A stretch of 64,000 bases of DNA from Planctomycetota bacterium. Lineage in GTDB: Bacteria > Planctomycetota > UBA11346. A program made the translations under genes and the position numbers. Numbering within the stretch: the stretch's first letter is position 1; each line of letters begins with the position of its first letter. This document shows positions 29,001 through 38,300 of the stretch, one piece after another. A model generated the notes under the pieces. The model was given only the letters and a program-made list of their open reading frames with translations, made no database searches and was not told the DNA's origin. The stretch covers positions 474,049 through 538,048 of the forward strand of contig JADGDD010000002.1 of NCBI GenBank assembly GCA_016745075.1, read 5' to 3'.

Positions 29001-32000
29001 AGTAATAGCGGCTATTCAGGATGGAGTCAGATTGGGTTTCTGGGTACAAAGCCTGGGTATTCCATTCGTTATACTCAGCTACCTTCAGATATTCTAGATT
29101 TTAGCGCAGGGAGGGTATCCATGGATGAACATCTTATCCGGTGTGTTGTTTTTGATGGGTATTATCTCGCCAATGGAGATACAAATACAACGCGTCATAA
29201 CACAGGTTCACGAGCTCTGAGTCAGTATAATCGAATGATTAAAAAAGGCGAGGTGGACCTTGTCCAAAGAGTGAAGGTGCATGGATTAATTCCATCAGAT
29301 AATAGTAAAATGGATGTTACCTATCGAGGAATTACATCTATTGGGCCAATAGATAGTGAAACAGGTAATCCCCAGACATTGCGCATGTCGTGGGCCTTAA
29401 ATGAAAAGTATGATGAGAAGCCAAAGGAAGAAAATATACAATATACAGCCTATCATGCCGCTTTTCCAAGAACGACAAAAAACTATGACTACCAGTCCGG
29501 TCATTATTATAAGGGTATTATCGTTAAATTAGATGGTGAAGACATGGGAACCAGCCGTGTTTTCAATAGTCAGACTTTAGACTGGGAATGGAAGGATGAC
29601 GGAACAGCAGTCATGCAAGATAATGAAGAATGGGTCACTAATGACCGAGCCCCACTCTTTTATGGCTGGTCAACATCGACTCAAAACGGCATACGCGAGT
29701 GGCTTGAAACTATTAATAGCAAACTGGGCGGTGATCGTTGGGTTTCATGGAATGATGTTCCTGGACCAGATGATACTGTAAACAGATATTATGAAGATGG
29801 ATCACAACGTATGGCATATGAGCCAGAGGTAGAGCTGATGTGGCAATGGATTAATGGTACTACGGAAGAGACAGTCAAAGCAGGTGCATTTATGGAAACA
29901 TTAGAAGAGAAAGGGTACGTAGAGTTACTGAGTGGTAGTTTAACAATCAAACCTACCATAAGAAAAGCATTAATACTGGCACATGCACTGGAATGTGAAT
30001 ATGATGCTACAAGAGGATTCCTACATGTAACAGTGAACCCAGATGAGTATAGAGCAAACGGAAAAATATTCTTTGACGTCTATAATACCTTTGCCGCTGC
30101 TTACAATGACGGAAAAGAACAAACTCAAAAAGTAGCGGAATACTCTTCTAATGATCGCATGGAATGGGATGCTATATTTGTGTATGCAGAGGATGATCAT
30201 GGGTATATGGGCGCGAATGTTCAAAGCATGTCGTTACTTAGAGCGGCAGGTTCTCAAAGTGATGATTGGATTACTATCAAGAAAAATATTTCAACCCAAA
30301 AGGATGACCACAGTTATGCTCCACTTCGAGAGGATGAAGACACGGCTACTTATGATTTCACATGGCGTACAGATCAAGATAAAAGCGATGATCTAGAATG
30401 GAATAATGATCACGATTGGAAGATGGGAGATTTTCTCCGCTTCGAGGTTAGTGAAGTTGATACTGGTGGCGTTGCACAGCGATTTAACTTTAAGATGATA
30501 GTTGATTACACCAATTATGGCCGTGAGGAATTCAAAAATTTAGCTCTTTCGGAATGTTTTACAAGTATCTCTTATGGAAGTGATAGCGATGGTTGGGAGC
30601 AAGTTAGTGTAGAGGACCTTGCTACAAGTGGAAGAGGACAGAAGTTTTATGCACAAAGATATGCAAAATACTTAGATCCAATCCTCCATGCCGAGGATCG
30701 AACTCTGACAGACCGAGCTGTTGAATGGCAGGTAGACAAATCTGTATTACATGCCGCCGCCGCTAAAGCGGTGGAGTATCACAATGAACGGCATCCTGAA
30801 GAAGAACGGATTTCTTTAACTGATGAAGTACCGTTAACATTGAACTTTGGCATCAATGGTAATTGGAGACATAAAGTTGAATATGGGGTGATGAATCTTA
30901 AATATTCTGATCGTGAGTATTTTCGTCATGACTACGCCGCAACAAGTTTCATCGTGTATGCGAGTGCGGTAACAGATGATAGTGCAGTCACTATAACATA
31001 TTCTAAAGATGCAGGAAATACCTGGGATGATATTGAAGGCGTTTCGACTCGAGGGCTAACCGACTACAGCAAGGTGTTGATTCGCGCAAGAGTTTTAGGA
31101 GTTACTGGGGAAGCTCTGCCAAGTGCAGAACAGCATTGGTTTATCGATGGTGCCACGGAAGTATTGCAACTAGATAGTTCAGATATGTATAATGGTATCT
31201 CTTTAGAATCTTTATTAGAACAGGTAGAGAAAGATAACAATACTACGATTTCGAAGTTTGCAGGATGGAAGGGGCGCTTGCGCGTAAGCAGTAATGTAGA
31301 GATAGGAGTTGCATCAAATGGCAATATGGAAATAGCGGAGCGTCAAGATGAGCTCTCTCTAGTCTGCTGGCCAGTCAAGCCAAATGTAAAACCAAGTATG
31401 GTTCTTAATCCAATCGAAAATGAGGGTGTGCTGACAGGGTATAAAATTAACGTCAGCGATGACGGGGAATTGGGAGTAGTCACCTATAAACTTATCGATG
31501 TGGCTACAGGAATAGAATTAACAACAGGAGATATTTCAGTTGATACGGATGGGGAAGCACAGCTCCTCTTTGCGGATCTGTCGAATGAATATACGAGTTC
31601 TACATGTAAAATAGAAATTTCGATAGAAGATGCACAAGATGCAGATATAATATCGAAGACTTGTGCATTTATGCTACCACAACAATGGGCTCTCACGAGT
31701 GTAGCAGAACCTATAATTGAAATTACTCAAAATGTAACTGATAATGGTGTGACAGTGCGCACCTTAGACCCCTACACTGGTGATCCTTTATCAGCTGATT
31801 TTAGTTCAACAACGCTTGTATCTGAAGGAGTATTGAGTGGAGAGAGCTGGACACCTCCAAGTGATTGGACAGATGGCTGGCATGCCGTGACTGTGACAGT
31901 AGATATTACTGGATTAAATCACAAAATATCTAATGAAATAGATATATGGCATGGGCCAGTAGATGATAGATGGGTTATAGAAACTGTAGGTGGAACGTAT

Positions 32001-32417
32001 ACACTATCTAGTGGCGAATTAGAGAAGGAAGACCTATCGAGTGAGGACGTACCGAATGCTGTTACGAGTGGAAACGTGCCAGATGCTGTTACAATAACGA
32101 GCATTGCAGAAAGAAGGACTTCTGAAACTGTGGTAATAGAATGGACGTGTGATGATGTTGCAGATCACTATCTTGTGTACTTTGAGAAAATCCCTACAGG
32201 TTTGTATTATGGCACAGATTTGATACATCAAAACGGTTCACAATGGCTTACGGGAGATTCTCCAATTCAAATTGAACAGTCCGATACCAGCGTACAGAAA
32301 GTAAGTCTCTCAATTCAGCTTCCTCAGATAGAAGATCTCTTCATTCGAGTGGTTGCAGTGAATAAATTTGATATCGTTGGACCAGTAGCAGATGAATACA
32401 TACCAATAATGGAGTAA
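23088..32417 (+). CDS. Giant secreted multidomain protein with lectin- and Ig-like repeats
   Basis: I choose ATG 23088 (SD AAGGGG) because a signal peptide begins there (MKLFYNLACMVLTHAITMHTCVA); 23007 would add 27 hydrophilic residues. The protein is about 3,110 residues. Two N-terminal repeats contain segments like ILIQPPFHAKSGSYFRA and IIVKPPFRVEAGGYCHL, the 'coathanger'-type surface domain motif. Two blocks near 1000-1250 and 1470-1560 (PVVIVGPAWRDS, WQSVAFSEPMREIPQVFVTI, VVILGPPTKW, FQEWNNHDGAH) resemble H-type lectin domains. EF-hand-like calcium loops occur near 1890 (DVDGNGYITKEE) and 1945. The C-terminus looks like fibronectin type III. It is first in the operon that carries the Hint-N scaffold and pseudopilins. 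It is probably an exported adhesin or shell component. Confidence 0.85.
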   Translation: MKLFYNLACMVLTHAITMHTCVAETFKDASAVLDGITVKKGQSETSYYKEHVGIGGGTTIAVDGSLDVIANSWILIQPPFHAKSGSYFRATIDRSYFTPQVGDVTVNMSIDNKNSLSYSLVIPLSSPEYPMKREWRLNVESISALKYGTVHWSDSTATQWGENTLIYTVNPASMSLVWEGVDSFQYRVEDEHGNVSAWATVRIEINAEESSGDEEVVHEKGSYSFVDGESSDSCPDADLVLDNELYDDFRDKADGSYSYYNTVAICHKTQVKADGYLDVLALENIIVKPPFRVEAGGYCHLKVGDVEFGPHAQNISLFAIAGQAAPINLALILAYPEEEGMSWDIDISKVNEVLKYGQVAWADPSAPHWEPNTLFYTPNDFEEEGLQKEADISYRARTSKGVLGNYGKISIEVRNSNVPPVLYVDIEGNDSLYFIIKEETESVSFPLAVKESPVFDAANVNLFGYDQDLNDNDDVFLYFYDRETGEHTTAREVYTHTGARARIDRERKTITYFAEGEYKKQDGDLWAFDNQDEVPVVLMDLSGTLGNKEIITIEIEHQNKLAEVVITEVRELNTYNNSVNFVNNIDGIEGSLGRDPAPFIIDEETGLKRLTRKIRGSNGTVVKVNGLMVDADAPYTSEWGLAIDSKEDNDPADKMIKWIDNFGVGYQDEKDLTIGSTDWEILVATDHLEATAKKSIYPFAHGMTPGVHKITLQGKDAQTGETVQDSVIVEMNRLMTFIPDANDPDEKTVSIDTQQHDWIYKRYVDGVREVHKTLNQQVYYIQSDALNEESLTMKIRFDDDVLVGGNQRVSYRAITADHKIPFDYRELSQTGSQLNAAEEGVLDHIGEDMLLHLTISPKEAFSDYESIEQATYWDKENRIEFILIDDFDEWTRASVYFRVNHAPDIHLLQITPTLGQEESFSVIPNVTDKEELVWNCAQMIELQNSEGEVVYTQTLGVNGVSLFSISWDLLSDVSAEYTLVYRITDTMGGVSEKSKIITRGMEGSLPIMPFLAQGVYEASDTASKLKGIYDGTNHSAKDDVSFTVPIIDPVVIVGPAWRDSTGTGITARELCVPKIDFATSGDFADTVGEQVVSRGFEMKTAQLAHGGSGRTNRVPYVVGSKGRLARKDSGGVEKQVFEFGMYDLDPNKILDENGIPYVDEVCKTLIMKDRSLEEGGIFGKWQSVAFSEPMREIPQVFVTIQNSAAQNATIITRIRNITTDGFEVALFAAEPNMLPRYSKETSRVVDADNLVASDWYTEIAAYSDEKKRVYYDEWQHDRTYYIANALANGFAIQKIGWMAVFTEEGAPTVLTVDGPVTLTKSNESSYQTTRFRIDEDAYYGDWSWIHNGNTAYGQIAKPFDRREKGKTTTFYDDESDHFGEEMITSLEFAGVTIAGMTTCNDEDPCVLRQGHFPNIFTYGNAKASSYVYDASSAPYALRESELHIQKDSIVILGPPTKWGDSDTGQVYVENKSAIVEETYNFQLGFQEWNNHDGAHLVTEQVPYLTVPRGVWHKQTDAGERLTFIAGEFRVTGSHLRKKYSYRGHSRYVYDDDADGYPKDTDVNWMDIPFPIDAETAQVLADPKTNVYVFLTRTSKNGRFLNRDKRGSYADSDEAVVPIIQHIGSLTDGKYGIKVGIREQEEEMPQLSLTDFVRDDEGGILWNVTSGGYNNPELLLQTERPVFGYLSNGGSPAPNHEEFNYLAIAVPSEMSGPIDIVLQSGETCTITLEAMESNSQENDCIWPDGNEGPQFLIEQEPSLAANEEVEAEHLAETLHVLRIKETADEETIDFAQVATARDLDIIDLRNMKPHWSDGNVEEDTYEGREYTLNIEEIRDSLMEKVVRLQAHVQVDDQDYLQWVAERELEQKSAYDVDGNGYITKEERRPYWMPVVELGFDSVADFMNTVNEHKDGGIYGRYDQFTDHDSNPDTRVMRDGYITTEELEEGGILDTETNSVLVEYLWVVEWRLDIEANSNSGYSGWSQIGFLGTKPGYSIRYTQLPSDILDFSAGRVSMDEHLIRCVVFDGYYLANGDTNTTRHNTGSRALSQYNRMIKKGEVDLVQRVKVHGLIPSDNSKMDVTYRGITSIGPIDSETGNPQTLRMSWALNEKYDEKPKEENIQYTAYHAAFPRTTKNYDYQSGHYYKGIIVKLDGEDMGTSRVFNSQTLDWEWKDDGTAVMQDNEEWVTNDRAPLFYGWSTSTQNGIREWLETINSKLGGDRWVSWNDVPGPDDTVNRYYEDGSQRMAYEPEVELMWQWINGTTEETVKAGAFMETLEEKGYVELLSGSLTIKPTIRKALILAHALECEYDATRGFLHVTVNPDEYRANGKIFFDVYNTFAAAYNDGKEQTQKVAEYSSNDRMEWDAIFVYAEDDHGYMGANVQSMSLLRAAGSQSDDWITIKKNISTQKDDHSYAPLREDEDTATYDFTWRTDQDKSDDLEWNNDHDWKMGDFLRFEVSEVDTGGVAQRFNFKMIVDYTNYGREEFKNLALSECFTSISYGSDSDGWEQVSVEDLATSGRGQKFYAQRYAKYLDPILHAEDRTLTDRAVEWQVDKSVLHAAAAKAVEYHNERHPEEERISLTDEVPLTLNFGINGNWRHKVEYGVMNLKYSDREYFRHDYAATSFIVYASAVTDDSAVTITYSKDAGNTWDDIEGVSTRGLTDYSKVLIRARVLGVTGEALPSAEQHWFIDGATEVLQLDSSDMYNGISLESLLEQVEKDNNTTISKFAGWKGRLRVSSNVEIGVASNGNMEIAERQDELSLVCWPVKPNVKPSMVLNPIENEGVLTGYKINVSDDGELGVVTYKLIDVATGIELTTGDISVDTDGEAQLLFADLSNEYTSSTCKIEISIEDAQDADIISKTCAFMLPQQWALTSVAEPIIEITQNVTDNGVTVRTLDPYTGDPLSADFSSTTLVSEGVLSGESWTPPSDWTDGWHAVTVTVDITGLNHKISNEIDIWHGPVDDRWVIETVGGTYTLSSGELEKEDLSSEDVPNAVTSGNVPDAVTITSIAERRTSETVVIEWTCDDVADHYLVYFEKIPTGLYYGTDLIHQNGSQWLTGDSPIQIEQSDTSVQKVSLSIQLPQIEDLFIRVVAVNKFDIVGPVADEYIPIME

Positions 32418-32462
32418 GAAATTGCAAGACCGGAAAATATATGTAAACAAAGGAATCTATCG

Positions 32463-35372
32463 ATGAAGAAAATAGTTATATGCTGTGTACTTATGTCTGC
32501 AATTAGTAATGTGGACGCAGAGGCCAGTCATGGGAATCTCTGGAATGTAGAACCGGTTCTTAATGTAGAAGTAGGAGCGGTAATGGAGTCGACGAAAGGG
32601 GACCTTTATAGACATATTCCATTACCAGAAAAAGCACCCCTTCGTTTTGGTCAAGAAGAGTATTTTCCGAGTGCTTCACCAGCAGAGGAGGATCGCGGTC
32701 GCTGGGCTGATGACGTGCATTTCTATAATTCATGGGATGGTAGTGGTTTTTGGTGTTATTGGTATGAAGGCGTTGGCAGTGCAAAGGTAACATTACATGT
32801 TGCATCATATAAAGACAGGCAGTGGAGTCGCTATGAAGGAAGAGTTATCTACAATAGTTCTGGCGAGGAATATGAAAGGCGAATGGTTATTGTAGATCCT
32901 ATTGCTGAGATGAGTATTGGCGGTGGTTTGACTATGAGTGAAACAGTCCAATATTTAGAAAAACATTTACATGGAGCAGGAGCGATTATACAGAATGAGA
33001 TACGTGTAGAAGAAGATTGTTTTCGAGCAGAAGGGGTATTGGGCCCTACTCCTGGTTTATTTGGCGTGTATCAATCTTTTGTGACGAATGGTGAGGATGA
33101 ATTATCGAGTCACTATGGATATATTGCTAAGTATTCACAAGAGCAGGAAATCCTAAAATCACCTACGTGGAGTGGTCCAGATAGTGAGTTCATAGATTTT
33201 TTCGCTACTGGTGCGCATATATCCGATCAGAAGGTAAAAAAAATCGTTGTGATGACTTTGTTACGGTCGCCACTAGCACATGATTATTGGCCACAACATT
33301 TTTTTTATAGATCTATGTGGTTGAAATCTGATAGTGTGATTGCATTAGGAAAAGGTCCAGATGATATTGTTTTCCAAGATTTACTGAAATCGATCATACA
33401 GGTAAATGAAGCGGAAGAAGGGAAGGGCTGGAGAAGTGGACCTGTAGCAGTTCCAAGTGTAGACAGCAACTTTCCAATGATGGGTGAAGTGCCGGGGGTA
33501 GTATACAATGTCCCCAAAAAAGGGCTCCCAGTACAAGGTTTTTCTAATGGTCGACCTAAGATGGGAGAGTATGCTGTTGCTCAGTATACGAGGTGGCGTA
33601 TGCCACCACGACGCAGAGCTTCGTTTCATCAAAGAATTATGGATGTAGGCTTGAGAACTTCTGGCACGGAAGAACAAGCAATGCCAACGTATCAGTATAA
33701 TAATGCAGAAACTGTTGAAAATGAGGCTGACAGAAAACGGTTTAGAAAAGATTGGTATAACAATCATCGGCGTTCTGGATCAGATTTTTATGCTCCAACA
33801 ATAAGTAACGATGGCCAGTTTATTTGGTTAGATGGGGCTTTTTACAGAGCAGATGGAAAGGATTCTGGAGAAATAACAAATTCTGACGAAGCGTACTATA
33901 ACGTGTTACATGCACGGCCTAAGCGTTTGCCTGGAGCCAGTAAAGACTATGTTGAGTTATATTATCGTGATACTGAAACTGGCAACCGTAACGCGAACTT
34001 AACAAAAAATCATTTAATGGCATGCTCTGATACAATGGAATCAAATAGAATTGTCTGTTTTAGTGATATGGAAGACAAAGGAGAAGAGTGGAAGGAATCT
34101 TCGGATAGACGTTTTCTTCGATATGTTCCAGATGCTGCGCGTCGTGGGATTCCTAGTAAAGCAGCTATTGCATCTACAGGTGAATGGTGCGCAGGGTATA
34201 CAAGCCCTGAACCATTCAATGCAATGGCTTTTACAGACATTAGCGCAAAGCCTAGTAATGGTATTAACTATTTATCTTTAGCACGAACATTTTGTCTGAA
34301 TGGACCTGTATTGTGGCTACGTTTATGGAGAGATGGTAATTGGACGTATGAGAGTTTTCAAAAACGAATGATTTTTAATTGGGAATGGCATATTGATGAA
34401 GAAAGAATGGCTCATGATCATTATGGACGTGAAGTATTAATACAAAGTGGTATAGGAAGAACGTTTCGTTTCGAGAATGAGAACACTGCGTTTACTCAGA
34501 CGGATACACCAGAATTTGTCTCGCATAATGAGACAACGCTAGAAATGGAGCTTCATTATAAAGACGGTACGGAAGCATCAGGAGAGGATGCAGCTACTTC
34601 TGACAGGTACGAGCTTGTGTTTAACAAGAGCAGCCCAAACGTTACTATGTATGTCTTCGAACGTATGGAAGACTGCTTATTCCGCTTCCGTTTAGCACGT
34701 ATAGAGTACCCTAATATGGTGAGTGTAGAGTTATCGTATGATAATGAACAGGATTTTCAGAAGAATTTATTGCCAGTAAAAATAGAAGAAAAGCACAATG
34801 GACAAGTAATGGGCAAGTTGCTGTTAGAATTGTCTTCATGTAGTAGGAATGGTCAGTTTATTGAGGCAGCAAAATTAGAAAGCGCTGCTGGTGATATACT
34901 TGATAAGGTAACGTATACAAGTAATCGCTTTTCACCAGATATACTAGACCGATTAGTAGTTAAACGAAATGATGGACGTATTTTTTATTATGAAGAAAAT
35001 ATTGATTCTCATGAAATAAAATTTGATGGAACGACTATTCGTATAAATCATGAATTAGGAAAAGATAATACCAGAAACGATTGGCCAAGCGCATATAATT
35101 ATATAGATATGGTAACAGAAGTAGAATATCGTCGCGGCACAGGAGGAAAACCCTATATTGAAAAATATACTTATTCAAGAGGGGCAGAAGATGGCAGTAC
35201 ATTGAAAACAACAATAACAAAAGAGCTTGGGGGAGAGGTCGACTCAGTCGTTTATGAAGTTCACCCTGTTTGGAATGAGGCGGACCAAGCATTTAATCAC
35301 CATAATGATGGTCAATATGTTGTGAAAATAGATGGTTATGACGGAACTGTGACTCGAAAGAAGACAAAATGA
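32463..35372 (+). CDS. Secreted Rhs/YD-related protein (scaffold part 1)
   Basis: The 969-residue protein has a signal peptide (MKKIVICCVLMSAISNVDA). The second half has the tandem beta-strand wording of Rhs proteins: GIGRTFRFENENTAF, YELVFNKS, LARIEYPNMVSVELSYDNE, DRLVVKRNDGRIFYYEENID, VEYRRGTGGKPYIEKYTY. It overlaps the next gene by 4 bases (ATGA), so the two are probably made in matched amounts, as with paired TcB/TcC-type shell proteins. The comparison with Tc/Rhs cocoons is inference. No catalytic motif is seen. Confidence 0.75.
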   Translation: MKKIVICCVLMSAISNVDAEASHGNLWNVEPVLNVEVGAVMESTKGDLYRHIPLPEKAPLRFGQEEYFPSASPAEEDRGRWADDVHFYNSWDGSGFWCYWYEGVGSAKVTLHVASYKDRQWSRYEGRVIYNSSGEEYERRMVIVDPIAEMSIGGGLTMSETVQYLEKHLHGAGAIIQNEIRVEEDCFRAEGVLGPTPGLFGVYQSFVTNGEDELSSHYGYIAKYSQEQEILKSPTWSGPDSEFIDFFATGAHISDQKVKKIVVMTLLRSPLAHDYWPQHFFYRSMWLKSDSVIALGKGPDDIVFQDLLKSIIQVNEAEEGKGWRSGPVAVPSVDSNFPMMGEVPGVVYNVPKKGLPVQGFSNGRPKMGEYAVAQYTRWRMPPRRRASFHQRIMDVGLRTSGTEEQAMPTYQYNNAETVENEADRKRFRKDWYNNHRRSGSDFYAPTISNDGQFIWLDGAFYRADGKDSGEITNSDEAYYNVLHARPKRLPGASKDYVELYYRDTETGNRNANLTKNHLMACSDTMESNRIVCFSDMEDKGEEWKESSDRRFLRYVPDAARRGIPSKAAIASTGEWCAGYTSPEPFNAMAFTDISAKPSNGINYLSLARTFCLNGPVLWLRLWRDGNWTYESFQKRMIFNWEWHIDEERMAHDHYGREVLIQSGIGRTFRFENENTAFTQTDTPEFVSHNETTLEMELHYKDGTEASGEDAATSDRYELVFNKSSPNVTMYVFERMEDCLFRFRLARIEYPNMVSVELSYDNEQDFQKNLLPVKIEEKHNGQVMGKLLLELSSCSRNGQFIEAAKLESAAGDILDKVTYTSNRFSPDILDRLVVKRNDGRIFYYEENIDSHEIKFDGTTIRINHELGKDNTRNDWPSAYNYIDMVTEVEYRRGTGGKPYIEKYTYSRGAEDGSTLKTTITKELGGEVDSVVYEVHPVWNEADQAFNHHNDGQYVVKIDGYDGTVTRKKTK

Positions 35373-38300
35373 AAAACATATATAACGTGCTGTTTTGGGG
35401 GAAATCTATGAAAATTATTGTGCAAACTTTATGTCTCTTTATTATGATCTTCGCAGTGTCGTGTCTTTTCGCAGAAGAGGGTGATGAATCTGTGGGGGTG
35501 GTTATTACGGATACGACTTCTGATTCTATTAATTATAAATATACGTATAATGAAACGGGTGTACACGTACAAGAATACGATGTTGGTGATGGTGTTCATA
35601 AAGTGGTGGTGAAATATTCAAATGGAGTGATTACACTTGGAGAGAAAATTTTTGATGCCCAGTTTATTAAAGATATAACTAAGAAATATAACACACATCA
35701 AGTATCGAAAGTTATTTTAATAAGACATGAAGCGTACCCTCATTTGATTACGGAAACGAAGGTATGTGCAAAAGATGGCGAGAAGCCACTATATACTGAA
35801 AAAGTGGCGTACAATACTGACCTTGGTGTTCAGTTTGGTTTAGTTAAATCAGTGACACCTCTAGATTCAGCAAACAAAGTTATATCTAAAACAGTGTATA
35901 CCTATGAGGACGGAACACGGAACTTGGATACTGTGACGGTCGATGATGTAGAGCGATTAGACAAAGGATATAAATCCCATAAAGGAATACAGGTACCAGC
36001 TTCAGTTAAGCAAACATTAGCTGGGAAGATAGAATCAACAATAACATACGGTGCGTACAATGATCTTTTTCAGTTACTAGATGTAACGAAAGAAACAGGT
36101 TCTTTGAAGAGTTCGGCAAGCATGACTGTTGGTGATGAATCAGTGACAGTATCATCAACAGACGAATTTGGTAATAAAAATGTAATTAAATCACAACTGT
36201 TTGGATTTGATGAAGTAAATACAACGACCTTGAACGGAAGTCTAACGAATTATAGAGAAAATAACCCAGCGAGTCGTGTGCAAAAATCAGTGAATCAGGA
36301 AGGGAAAGAGGCTACTGCTACGGATAAAAAATCAAGTACATCTCAAAGTATCCCTGGTCTTAATGTTGTTACTACAACTACATACGATGACGGAACAGTA
36401 AAAACTGTAACAGGCATAGATGGCAAAGAGGGTGAAGTGCAGCATAAAGGTGGAAGTGTTGTAGAAGTTGTGGAATCGTTTACTCATGATGGTAAAACGC
36501 TGAAGACAGCTAGAAATGGCTATGGAGAAATAGAAAGCAAAACTCTAATCACAGGTGAGGGGAACTATGTTCTAGAAACAGCAACATACGATGGTGTTTA
36601 TGGGCGTGTCACGACGAGTAGTCGACCAGCTTATGGGCAGGAGTCACTTGTTATCTACAATGAATATGATAATCAACATCGTGTAAAAAAAATAACGGTG
36701 CCAGTAGGATTGACCAATGAGACTGGAGGTTATGCGGAGTCTGCTGTACATACCATTAATTATAATGATGGTGTAACTGATCCTGGTAGTAAAGGAGCCT
36801 TATCAACGTATACGATAAAAACAGGCAGTGAGATTGTGATGGATTCATATGAATATAATGATGGTCTTTTTAAGGGCATAACACATACGGAAATTGGCAC
36901 GCCAGATAGTAATAATATTACTGGACAATCTTATAATACAGAAGATTGGACTTTGTCTGCTGGATATGATGGGGCAGGAAGGACTACTTCAATGATACTA
37001 TCGTTTCCAGGTGATATTGTATCAATGGAAAGTTGGGATGATGGGATTGTTGATGAGTTGGGCTTGGGCTCTGTTAGCGAATATAAAACATGTACGAATG
37101 ATTCGCTCGTATTATCCTTTAACTATGAAGGGAAAAAATGGAGCGGAACAACAGTATCAGCGACAAGTTCATTACCAACAATTCCATCAGGTTTCAAAGA
37201 AGAATTTGATGATTGGTTTAAACCAGTATCGGAATCTGTTCAAAGAGTGGTTACAATGGACCCTGGTGCTCGAGCGATAAAAAAAGAGACTGCAAATGTT
37301 TTTGTTGAATCAGGGGATGAAGCATATGTTATGACTGATGATGTGAGTTATGGAACGGATAACAATAAAGCTCCAAATGTGTTGTCTTATGGTGGTAAAG
37401 CAAGGATACAGAGGACGACAGATTTTCACTCAGGTGGAAATTCAACCCTTGGTGGGATGGTCTATAGAAGCGGTCGTAAAGTGCTCTATACAGAAGCACC
37501 AGCATCTGCTAGTGGAACAAGTGAAGTGACTAGTGCTCAGCGGGATAATGATGCAGTACAGGCGACATCAGCACAATCCAAAGAGATACAGACACTAATA
37601 AGTGGAAAAAAAGGAATGCTCTATAAAGGGAGTTTAGATGGTTCTGGATTGTTTCTTGAACAACTGCAAGCGCAAAATCCTAACGGAAATACAAATACAA
37701 GTACAATACGATACTATAAAGGTACTTTTTTACCAATGAGCATTGGTACAACTCTACTTCTTTATAACAGGCAAGGTAAGGCAGTGACTGCTTATGCTAC
37801 AACGGAAGGTGCAAAGACCCTTGCTCTGCGCTGGAATGCTGATGGAAGCCGTCCATTGAAAATGGCTATAGCAATCTCTCCTGAGACTCTTCAGCCAGAA
37901 TGGAAACATTTAACGAAATTGAACCCGTCTTATAAGGGATGGGAATTACTTATTGCAAATGATTATTATGGGACTCCAGGTGGCTTAGAAGTCGTGAAGA
38001 GAACTGTTTATAATGGAGATGGGATAGTTAAGACGGAGTGTTCACGTATGGAATCGATAATAACGGCTACATGGCGTGGAGATGTTGTGTATACTCGTGA
38101 AAAACAAGATTTGCACAGAAAATATGACAGAATAAAAAAGGAATACACGCAGCGTAAACACCCAATGGAATATCGACGTTTAACAGTAACACATAAAGCT
38201 TCTTCTCCTGCATTGTCTCCGAACGGTGAAAAGGTTGTCTATCTTGATAATGGAAAACGGAGGACTTTATATTGTTGTGACTCAAACGGTGATAACAAAG

